Shown: positions 1 to 6,343 of the stretch, piece by piece
Layout of the letters: the number at the start of each line of letters is the position of its first letter
How positions within the stretch are numbered: the first letter of the stretch is position 1
The notes under the pieces: generated by a model
Databases searched by the model: none
What the model saw: only the letters and a program-made list of their open reading frames with translations
What the model was told of the DNA's origin: nothing
Translations under genes and position numbers: made by a program
Assembly: GCA_021203685.1 (NCBI GenBank)
Contig: JAJQAS010000133.1
Span: 1-6,613 of the forward strand
Length of the DNA: 6,613 nt
Reading direction: 5' to 3'
Origin: Clostridiales bacterium
Lineage (GTDB): Bacteria; Bacillota; Clostridia; Oscillospirales; Oscillospiraceae

Positions 1-48
1 ACGGCACTTTCATTATCGTGTTTTTGTATCAATCTGATTATGGTTTTG
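1..48. other. Possible end of an inserted element interrupting the giant gene
   Basis: Positions 1-48 have 16 G or C among 48 bases, clearly more AT-rich than the adjoining coding sequence. They replace the conserved methylase motif that should follow SGNVL(E/D). The last family-like bases on the minus strand are GTCCTGGA, ending at 49, after which the sequence reads CAAAACCATAATCAG. Too little is present to name the element. A GA at the junction would suit large serine recombinases of the Tn4451/Tn5397 type, which use a GA core, but this is only a hint. Confidence 0.45.
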
Positions 49-3000
49 TCCAGGACGTTGCCGGAGCGAAGCCCCATGTTTTCCAAAGCGGAATACATCG
101 CCTTGATTACGGTAGGAGATGTATAAAATGCATTCAGGGTTGAAGCCCTCGCCTCCCGATATTCCTCCGGGGACAGTACCTCTTTTACCTCGGCGTATTC
201 CGATGCCCAGGAAGCGTTCTCCGCGTCAAATGCCTGCGGGATACCGCCCCACCCGACAAAGCGGGATAAAATCTCCTGTTCTTCGGCGGTGGCAAGTCTG
301 CCGTTTTCCTCCAGGTCTTTCAGCAGCCAGATTGCATCCATGTTTGCCTTAAATTTGGCCTTCGGGCCGCCTGCCCCAAGGTCATCGTCCGTAATGTGGA
401 AGTTGATCGGCTCCTGCCTTTCCTGCGGCTCCGGGTTCAGCTCCAAAACGATGGATTTGAGCTTTGGTGTCGTACCGCCCACTCTCTCGGACGGCTCTTT
501 TCCGATCTCGCCGCTTCTTTCCTCCTCCGCTTCCAGATACGGTTCATACTCCCCGTCATAAACAAACAGCTCATGATTCCCCGGAATGTAGTTTTCTCCG
601 TTTTCTACGCAGAGGAAAATATCCGCATCTGGCGCACCGCTGGCACGGTAAAACTCTTCATAGTCGTAGGGGATTTCCGCTTCTTCATCATCTGACATCA
701 GCGGCTCCAAGTTGGGATCTGCTTCAACGATATTCCGAACGAAATCGCCATGCTCCGGGTATCTGCCAACAGGCTTGAAATGATAGCCCTGATATTCAAA
801 AACAGTTCTATCTGTTGTTTCCGGTTCTTCCGCCGGCTCAAAGGTATCCAGCGGCAGGCGGTAGCTCCGACGGACCGCGTTAATCTCATCCGGTGTCATT
901 ACATGCCCCGAAACGGGTGCCATCACACCTTCAAATGCTGCCCGTTCCCCGGCTTTTGCCCGCTCTGCAATATCCGCGATCAGCTGCATCTGTTCCGGTG
1001 AAAAATCCGGGTTCAGCATTGGCTCGATGTTCAGCTCTTTTAAGGCCGCATCGTAAATCACATCCATCTGCTCGCCGGAGAAATCTTCGTGGCTCACGCC
1101 AACGTACTCCATCGCGTTCGCAACCCGGTTCTCGGTATCAAAATCAAACTCCGGCTCTTCCTCCTCGTAAAGCGCCCGGACATAACCCGTAGGCTCCACA
1201 CGGAAGATCGGATACCGCGCCTCCCGCGCCATCGTCATATCCTGCAAACTGACTTCATCCGTCTGGAAATTTACCGTATCAATACGAAATTCCCTGCCGT
1301 TGATATGGACTGTTGCATTGAGTGGCAGATATTCTCTGCCGCTTAAATACTTGATCTGCCGATGGGTGCCATCCTCCAGCTCCCCGGCAAGGTAAACGCT
1401 TTCTCCCTTGCTCCACAGCTTTTTGGAGTAATATACCCACTGACCAGATGGGAAGCCTGTTACGTCAACCACACCGTTGTCCGTCTGCTTCTCCATCAGC
1501 CTGCTTCCAAGTATCTGCGAAGCTAACCTCGCATCTTCTCCATAAAATTCATAATGGCCGTGCTGTTCAAAGCCGACCAATGTATTGGGGTAACGCTCCT
1601 TAATGGCATTGTACTCAGCAGCTGCGTCTGCACCAAGCGGCTGTAATTCCTGTACTGCCTCCGGTTCAGTCTTTTCAAATGGGATTTCATCCTCTTCGGT
1701 AACAGCAACAAACCCATCCGAGCTGTCCGCTTCACTGGAATTATCTGCTTCGGCCTGTTCTGCCTGCCTTTTAGATTTTTCCTGTCCTTGCTGTTCCGCT
1801 ACTGGTTCAGTCGTCTCCTGTTCATCAGCATTTTCATGGGGATGCTCCTGTGGTTCTTCAACAATCTCCTCAGCCGTGTTTTCCAATTTCCCAACATTCT
1901 CAACAGCCGCATACTCCGGTTCTCCAACAGTTTCTTCTGTTGAACCTTCTGGTTCTTCCATGCCCATGAGATCAAACAGCGTCATCTGCTTTCCGGTAAT
2001 CATCTCCGGCTCACGCTTGCGCTCCGGAAACAGAGTGTACGTTCCTTCGGTATACTGGATCAGGTCTGTCAGAATCTGCGCCCGCTCCTCGTATCTCTCA
2101 AAGTCAAGAGGAAGTGCCGCCAGTGTCTCCGACATATGGGCGATCAGCTCCTGTGTTCTGCCGTCGTCCTCAAAGGTTTCCGTTAAGAAAGCCCTGGCCG
2201 CATCGCCAAACATATCATCCGGGAATGGCCGCTGCACGTCCATCGGTAGCCGCGAATAGAACGAGCGCACCCGGTTTGCCATCTGCTCTTTTTCATAGGC
2301 ATCCATTCTGGAATAGTCCGCCGGTTTTAAGAACAAATCCTGCTTAATCAGGTAATCTACTCTCTGTGCAGCTTTTGCCCAGGTCAGATGTTCCTTCGCA
2401 TAAGGGTTTCCGTATGGGCCACGCTCAAGGCGCAGTCCCTTTGCGTCATAATCCGCATGGGAATCATCTGCCCCGGAAAGCGCGTGGCTACTTCCACCAG
2501 TCCCGTAAGCTTCCTTCAAAAATGCCGTTTTTTCCGCATCTGTATGTTCCATACAGAAGTAAGAATAGGTGGATAACCGTGCATTAGAATACGGCCCGCC
2601 GCCGGACAGAAATGCGTCAACCTCGTCCTGTGTAATGAAATGCCCGTGTTCTTCCCACGCATAACCTTCCCGCGCCTGATAAGGCACTGCGGTCCTGGCA
2701 AATTTCTGAAACTCTGCTGCCACTCTTACCGGATTGTACGTGCGAAACCGCATCAGCTCCGGGTCTTCCTCATAGGCCGCAGCCAGTCCTTCCAGACGGT
2801 CATTTAAGTCTGCAAGAAATTCCGGATGTTCCAGAAGGGAAGATAAGCGCTCCACCATATCCGGGAATCCGCCCTGAAAGACTTCCATGTCTGCAAACAC
2901 AAGCTCCGCGACGCCCTCTGCCATATCTCTTTCCATATAGGCGAGCATTTCGGCGTGTTCTGTCAGTGCATTGCTCCTTGCCGCATCCAGTACCACCTGC

Positions 3001-4874
3001 GGTGCATACATCCCCTGTGCCAACAGCTGGCCAATCCTGCCGCTGACATCCTCCCAGGAGAGGAATGCCTTATCCAGAATCTTATCCGTCACGGTATGGC
3101 CAACAGCCACCTGCATTCCAAGCTCATTAAACCAGACGGAATATTCCTTTCCGTCAATCACAAGACCTTTCCCACCGGTTCCGTACTCACGCTTTACAAA
3201 CTCCGTGTATTCCTTCGGTGTCTGGTCAATCATAAAATTGTAAATAATCCGAAGGTGTCCATGCTGCCGGTTCGTCCCCGTGCGAAGCACTTCATCTACT
3301 ACATCCGCAGGAACCGCAATCTCACCGGCATAAAGTGCCGCCATCGGTTCCTCAATCGCGCGGATTTGTTCCTCCACGCTGGGAAGTTCGGGCAAAGATA
3401 AAGCAGAGGCAATTTCTTCCTCTGCTTCACTCAACTCCTGTTCAGTTGTCCCGTCGATCATCTGCGGCTCCAGACCTTCCAGATGATGTTCCCCGGCGGG
3501 ATTCTCATTCCCTTCGTTTACTTCTTCTGTCTGCTGCGGCTCCGGTTCTTTCAGGCTTGCTTTTTCTGCCTGCTGTGGCTCCGATTCCTCAAGATCGGTT
3601 TCCTTTTCCGGTTCGATTTCCGCTTCCTGTTCGGTCTCCTGCCCGGATTCTTCGCTTACACGTACACCAGCTCCGTCAGCACGGTTTCTTCCGCCATCGC
3701 CGTCAGGCTGTTCATGTGCGCTGCCCACGCCAGCTGGTCTGCTTCCTTGTCCGGTGCCGGAAACTTCTTCAACAGCTGTTTCATCAGCACTTCCATCCGC
3801 TCTGTCGCGGCTTCCTCGATCTGTGCCAGGTGCCGGTTCAGTTTCCCGGTCATTACCATGCTCTGATACCAGTTGCTGTGGTTCTCCTTCAGATATGTCC
3901 TCCGAAGCATCCCGTACTTGCCGATGACTGCCGGTTCCGTCTCTTTCACTTCCAGGTTCGGAAACAGGTAGTCCCCCTTGCGATGATATGTCAGTTCCAT
4001 GTTCCATTCCTCCATTCTGTGCAATTTCCTCACCTACGACGCTTTCACGCTTTAACGTGTTGAATCGTCTATTTGTATTATACATATTGATTGTGGAATT
4101 TTCAAGCTGTGCAGCCAAATTTTCCCGATAAATTTTTTCCACCGTGCGCCCGATGTCCCGCAGGACCGGCTCCGCCAGCTCACTCGTTGAATTTCCAAGA
4201 AACATCAGTACCGAAAGCCGGTTATAATCCGTAATTCTGGTAAAATCCTCTTCCGACAGAAATTCCATCGGCTCAAGCCCGCAGCGGCGGGCAAGCGTGT
4301 AATACAGGCTGTCCGTTAGAAGCTGCCGGAATTCTGTCCGTATGGTTCCTTCATCCAGCTGCTCCAGAAACGTGCCTTCCGCTTCCTCCGATAATCCAAA
4401 AATAGCTTCCTCCAGATTTTCTTCTGCCTGCATCTGTGCTACCGCATAAAGTGCGTCTTCCACCGACACCATGTCGATCTCTTCCAGACCATAGGTGTCA
4501 ATCAGGTGGTCAAGGACTTCCTCGTGATATGCCGGCTCCATCTGCCAGAGAAACACTTCCCTTGCTCCGCGCACGGGATGGGTGTCTGACACATCAAATA
4601 CATAACGGAGTCGTTTCCTCGGCGTAGTGTTATCGAGAAGGGCAATGCCCTTTGCACCTCGGTTGACCCACCGCATCATTCTGTTGTTCCACAGTTCCAG
4701 TTCCGCACAGGCGGTTGCATCCGGCCTCTGCGCGTGAATCAGCAGGGCATCCCGGAAAGGATACCGGTACAGCCGCGAAGCCGTATCCAGATACCCCATC
4801 CAGTCCCTGGGGGAACGGGCGATCTCCTGCGCATGGGTTTCTGCCAGCATACGAATATCATTTATTCTCGCCAT
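1..4874 (-). CDS. Giant ArdC-like/N6-methylase/helicase polyprotein of an ICE, N-terminal part, probably truncated near position 49
   Basis: I translated this frame from ATG 4874 (GGAGGG at 4880-4885, spacer 5 nt) to the window edge without meeting a stop: 1624 codons. Members of this family usually run well past 2000 residues and combine an ArdC-like N-terminus, polyvalent-protein modules, an N6-adenine methylase and an SNF2-type helicase. Visible parts: ArdC-like N-terminal domain with LLIHAQRPDATAC and WVNRGAKGIALL (about 22-100); helical region to about 280; hydrophilic linker encoded over tnpV (292-407); Glu/Pro/Gln linker (407-460); two YGTGG...W modules (564-607 and 790-832); QMTLF (963-967), then an acidic linker to about 1085; MutS domain I-like stretch (1086-1164); beta-rich segment (to about 1240); pre-methylase region INFHITDD (from 1492), VGWGGI (1540-1545), FYTSPTVI (1583-1590) and SGNVLD (1604-1609). 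The EPSCG-like SAM motif expected next is absent. The last 15 codons look unrelated, so the gene is probably interrupted. It likely acts on transferred DNA in the cytoplasm (inference from domains). Confidence 0.88.
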   Translation of the reverse strand, partial: MARINDIRMLAETHAQEIARSPRDWMGYLDTASRLYRYPFRDALLIHAQRPDATACAELELWNNRMMRWVNRGAKGIALLDNTTPRKRLRYVFDVSDTHPVRGAREVFLWQMEPAYHEEVLDHLIDTYGLEEIDMVSVEDALYAVAQMQAEENLEEAIFGLSEEAEGTFLEQLDEGTIRTEFRQLLTDSLYYTLARRCGLEPMEFLSEEDFTRITDYNRLSVLMFLGNSTSELAEPVLRDIGRTVEKIYRENLAAQLENSTINMYNTNRRFNTLKRESVVGEEIAQNGGMEHGTDISSQGGLPVSEPGSERDGTGSHRQVRDASEDISEGEPQQLVSEHGNDRETEPAPGTDRGSRDRADGSADETAVEEVSGTGQGSRPAGVGSAHEQPDGDGGRNRADGAGVRVSEESGQETEQEAEIEPEKETDLEESEPQQAEKASLKEPEPQQTEEVNEGNENPAGEHHLEGLEPQMIDGTTEQELSEAEEEIASALSLPELPSVEEQIRAIEEPMAALYAGEIAVPADVVDEVLRTGTNRQHGHLRIIYNFMIDQTPKEYTEFVKREYGTGGKGLVIDGKEYSVWFNELGMQVAVGHTVTDKILDKAFLSWEDVSGRIGQLLAQGMYAPQVVLDAARSNALTEHAEMLAYMERDMAEGVAELVFADMEVFQGGFPDMVERLSSLLEHPEFLADLNDRLEGLAAAYEEDPELMRFRTYNPVRVAAEFQKFARTAVPYQAREGYAWEEHGHFITQDEVDAFLSGGGPYSNARLSTYSYFCMEHTDAEKTAFLKEAYGTGGSSHALSGADDSHADYDAKGLRLERGPYGNPYAKEHLTWAKAAQRVDYLIKQDLFLKPADYSRMDAYEKEQMANRVRSFYSRLPMDVQRPFPDDMFGDAARAFLTETFEDDGRTQELIAHMSETLAALPLDFERYEERAQILTDLIQYTEGTYTLFPERKREPEMITGKQMTLFDLMGMEEPEGSTEETVGEPEYAAVENVGKLENTAEEIVEEPQEHPHENADEQETTEPVAEQQGQEKSKRQAEQAEADNSSEADSSDGFVAVTEEDEIPFEKTEPEAVQELQPLGADAAAEYNAIKERYPNTLVGFEQHGHYEFYGEDARLASQILGSRLMEKQTDNGVVDVTGFPSGQWVYYSKKLWSKGESVYLAGELEDGTHRQIKYLSGREYLPLNATVHINGREFRIDTVNFQTDEVSLQDMTMAREARYPIFRVEPTGYVRALYEEEEPEFDFDTENRVANAMEYVGVSHEDFSGEQMDVIYDAALKELNIEPMLNPDFSPEQMQLIADIAERAKAGERAAFEGVMAPVSGHVMTPDEINAVRRSYRLPLDTFEPAEEPETTDRTVFEYQGYHFKPVGRYPEHGDFVRNIVEADPNLEPLMSDDEEAEIPYDYEEFYRASGAPDADIFLCVENGENYIPGNHELFVYDGEYEPYLEAEEERSGEIGKEPSERVGGTTPKLKSIVLELNPEPQERQEPINFHITDDDLGAGGPKAKFKANMDAIWLLKDLEENGRLATAEEQEILSRFVGWGGIPQAFDAENASWASEYAEVKEVLSPEEYREARASTLNAFYTSPTVIKAMYSALENMGLRSGNVLDKTIIRLIQKHDNESA
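2379..3197 (-). repeat. Two diverged copies of a YGTGG...W module within the giant protein
   Basis: Copy 1 reads VKREYGTGGKG (YGTGG at residues 564-568), then SWEDVSGRIGQLLAQGMY with W607. Copy 2 reads LKEAYGTGGSS (YGTGG at 790-794), then LTWAKAAQRVDYLIKQ with W832. The YGTGG-to-W spacing is 43 and 42 residues, and both end in a similar amphipathic helix. The copies begin 226 residues apart. This looks like an ancient intragenic duplication; DNA-level identity is low. Confidence 0.6.
3656..4000 (-). CDS. tnpV: TnpV family transposon-encoded protein, nested inside the giant gene
   Basis: This 114-residue protein has the size and pattern of the TnpV family, first named from Tn4451-type elements; its function is not established. 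Matching blocks are GDYLFPNL (9-16), IGKYG (26-30), YLKE (36-39), TGKLNRHL (51-58), WAAHMNS (92-98), AEE (103-105) and C-terminal ELVY (110-113), followed by TAA. The start at 4000 is set by GGAGG at 4009-4013 with an 8-nt spacer. Upstream in-frame starts (ATG 4015, GTG 4033) would overlap or precede that box. The whole gene lies inside the giant frame in the +1 frame of the same strand, and the giant frame stays open throughout. Translation presumably needs internal initiation on the giant mRNA. No transposase-like catalytic residues are evident. Recognition is firm; expression is inferred from the binding site and intact length. Confidence 0.85.
   Translation of the reverse strand: MELTYHRKGDYLFPNLEVKETEPAVIGKYGMLRRTYLKENHSNWYQSMVMTGKLNRHLAQIEEAATERMEVLMKQLLKKFPAPDKEADQLAWAAHMNSLTAMAEETVLTELVYV
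4009..4013 (-). promoter_or_regulatory. Internal ribosome binding site of tnpV
   Basis: The minus strand reads GGAGGAATGGAAC and then ATG, which gives GGAGG with an 8-nt spacer. It lies inside the coding sequence of the giant gene. It is the main evidence that the nested frame is translated separately and that ATG 4000 is the start. Confidence 0.75.
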
Positions 4875-4879
4875 AGTTA

Positions 4880-4885
4880 CCCTCC
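4880..4885 (-). promoter_or_regulatory. Ribosome binding site of the giant gene
   Basis: GGAGGG stands 5 nt before ATG 4874, in the 27-nt gap after the stop of the 52-residue gene. It fixes the start, which also matches the family's usual N-terminus (MAR..., then a WxGYLDTAxRLYxYPF-like block). Confidence 0.75.
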
Positions 4886-4901
4886 ATTCTTTCCGCGCCG
4901 G

Positions 4902-5060
4902 TTATTCTGACGCATTCTGTTCTTTCCCTTTCAGCAGAGCATTCAGATTCTTTGCATACCGGTTCATACGGACAGCCTGCAGCTGCCGCACCGTTGCTTC
5001 CTGCTGATCGGGATGTTTATCTGCTCTATCCTGCTTCATTGTCAATTTCTCATTCTCCAT
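4902..5060 (-). CDS. Small hypothetical protein, 52 aa
   Basis: This short, highly charged and Gln-rich protein begins MENEKLTMKQ and ends KGKEQNASE before a TAA stop. It has no Cys, no membrane segment and no motif that I recognise. The middle (EATVRQLQAVRMNRYAKNLN) looks helical and amphipathic. The start is supported by GAGGTGG at 5067-5073, 6 nt before the ATG. It begins 18 nt after the DUF5688 stop and ends 27 nt before the giant gene, so it is probably co-translated with both. It lies in the same reading frame as the giant protein, with one TAA and no further stop between them. Function is unknown. Its fixed place next to the giant polyprotein suggests an accessory role (inference). Confidence 0.65.
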   Translation of the reverse strand: MENEKLTMKQDRADKHPDQQEATVRQLQAVRMNRYAKNLNALLKGKEQNASE

Positions 5061-5078
5061 GATTCGCCACCTCTTTCC

Positions 5079-6323
5079 TTACGCAAGCGCATTGTCGCTG
5101 CGGTTGTGCGCACTTCTGGTATTCTCCTTCGCTTTCCCGGCTTCGCGCTCCTTTGCCGCCGTTTTCTTGGCTTCCAGTTTCTTTAACACAGACTCCCGTT
5201 TCGGAGCCGGTCTGTCGTCATTTGCTCTTCGCGCAGCCTGTTTCTTTTCCTGCCTCTCCGCACGGGCATGTTCTCCCGGAACGGTTCTACCGTCGCCGTT
5301 TTCACCGTTTTGCGGCACTTCCGCGTCCAATGCGGATTCCTTCTCTTTTTCATCCATCCGGGCTTCATAAGAAGAAAACTTTTCAAAGACGTGAGCCGCC
5401 CTGTCATAATGATACGATTCATCCGTCAGGCGATCTTCCGGGTGTATCATTGTGCTGTTCACGTCTGCGACCAAATCCTGCGTCTCAAGCGCCGTCAGCC
5501 TGCCGTCATCCGGAACAATGAGCGTCTCATGCGTAGACGAAGGCAGGATAATGTAATCACTCCCCAGCGTATCTCCGAGCTGGTCCATCACTTCCGGGTA
5601 AAAAAGAACGCCGGCTCCGTTCATTCTCTGCTCATTTGTCAGTACATACATAGTAGCTTTTTCCTGTGGCATCATAGATTCCAGCATAATCTGTGCCATT
5701 GCCTCCGGCATACCGGCCTCAATCATCTCTTCATGCATGTCATGGAATATTTCGTCCAGAACCGTCTGCATGGGAATCAACGTAGCCGGAAAGAGCTTCT
5801 GGCTGTTCTCCACTGCGTCCTGATGAAGCTGCTCCTCGGAAACGCCATATACCTCCAAATGGCTATCCGTAACGAGAGCACTGGCGAAAAGTCCACCCTC
5901 GGTTTCCCCGATCAGCAGGTGATACGTCACCGCCAAATCCTCCTCTGTCCGGTGCGGAACAACTTCTAACAGCTCCTGGTTTTTCTCCACACTGCATACC
6001 TGCATGAAAAGCCGTTCTTTCGCCGTCTCGTAATTTCGCAGCTCTTCCAGATTGATTGCAACAGGCGGCTCCTGCTGAATCATTTCAGCAACAGCCGACA
6101 GCGTATCCTGGAAAGTCATGCTGCCACCGGCGTACCTCTCGTAAAACTGTTCCAGATTAACCGCAAACGTTGTATTCTCATCCGGTGGCATGACAAACAA
6201 TGCTTCATAACTTTTGTTGATCTTTTCCATCGGATAAACCTCTACAATGGCATCCCGGTACTTTTCAGGAAGCACATCCCGGATTTGCTCCGCAATGCTT
6301 TCCTTAAATTCATCATAATTCAT
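5079..6323 (-). CDS. DUF5688 family protein of conjugative elements
   Basis: This is a 414-residue soluble protein with no signal peptide or membrane segment. I recognise it as DUF5688, a family of unknown function common on Clostridia integrative elements. Supporting blocks are MNYDEFKESI at the start, NLEQFYERY (56-64), VTYHLL (132-137), YVLTN (226-230), GAGVLFYP (236-243), DYIILPSSTHE (256-266) and DRLTDESYHYD (297-307). From about residue 350 the protein changes into a Lys/Arg/Ala-rich, probably disordered tail that could bind nucleic acid (inference). Two in-frame ATGs exist. The one at 6335 directly abuts the AAAGGAGG box with no spacer. The one at 6323 lies 12 nt from the box and begins the family-like MNYDEF, so I chose it; the longer form would be 418 residues. 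It is the first complete gene of the apparent operon, ending 18 nt before the 52-residue gene. No catalytic motif is recognisable. Confidence 0.85.
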   Translation of the reverse strand: MNYDEFKESIAEQIRDVLPEKYRDAIVEVYPMEKINKSYEALFVMPPDENTTFAVNLEQFYERYAGGSMTFQDTLSAVAEMIQQEPPVAINLEELRNYETAKERLFMQVCSVEKNQELLEVVPHRTEEDLAVTYHLLIGETEGGLFASALVTDSHLEVYGVSEEQLHQDAVENSQKLFPATLIPMQTVLDEIFHDMHEEMIEAGMPEAMAQIMLESMMPQEKATMYVLTNEQRMNGAGVLFYPEVMDQLGDTLGSDYIILPSSTHETLIVPDDGRLTALETQDLVADVNSTMIHPEDRLTDESYHYDRAAHVFEKFSSYEARMDEKEKESALDAEVPQNGENGDGRTVPGEHARAERQEKKQAARRANDDRPAPKRESVLKKLEAKKTAAKEREAGKAKENTRSAHNRSDNALA

Positions 6324-6335
6324 ATAATCTCGCAT

Positions 6336-6343
6336 CCTCCTTT
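6336..6343 (-). promoter_or_regulatory. Ribosome binding site AAAGGAGG of the DUF5688 gene
   Basis: The minus strand reads AAAGGAGG, a near-perfect anti-Shine-Dalgarno match. It touches the ATG at 6335 and lies 12 nt before the ATG at 6323. A spacer of zero is not usable, so the site argues for the downstream start even though 12 nt is slightly long. Confidence 0.7.

Noticed and set aside
1..60. Group II intron boundary at the break in the giant gene
   Set aside because: The minus strand after the break reads CAAAACC, not the GTGYG intron start, and no domain V-like hairpin is visible in the available bases.
1603..2259. 218-codon plus-strand Ser/Cys-rich open frame
   Set aside because: It is the complement of the Glu/Gln-rich acidic linker (GAA/GAG read as TTC/CTC, TCT/TCC), so its Ser runs are an artefact.
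3335..4063. 242-codon plus-strand open frame opposite tnpV and the giant gene
   Set aside because: It is antisense to two supported frames, His/Leu/Pro/Arg-rich, without a recognisable domain; this is a by-product of codon bias.
5183..5422. 79-codon minus-strand frame within the DUF5688 gene, as a second nested gene
   Set aside because: It overlaps the Lys/Arg-rich tail coding region, has no family resemblance, and lacks the clear binding site and conserved blocks seen for tnpV.
5268..5969. 233-codon plus-strand frame inside the DUF5688 gene
   Set aside because: It is antisense to a well-supported family protein and has no domain of its own.
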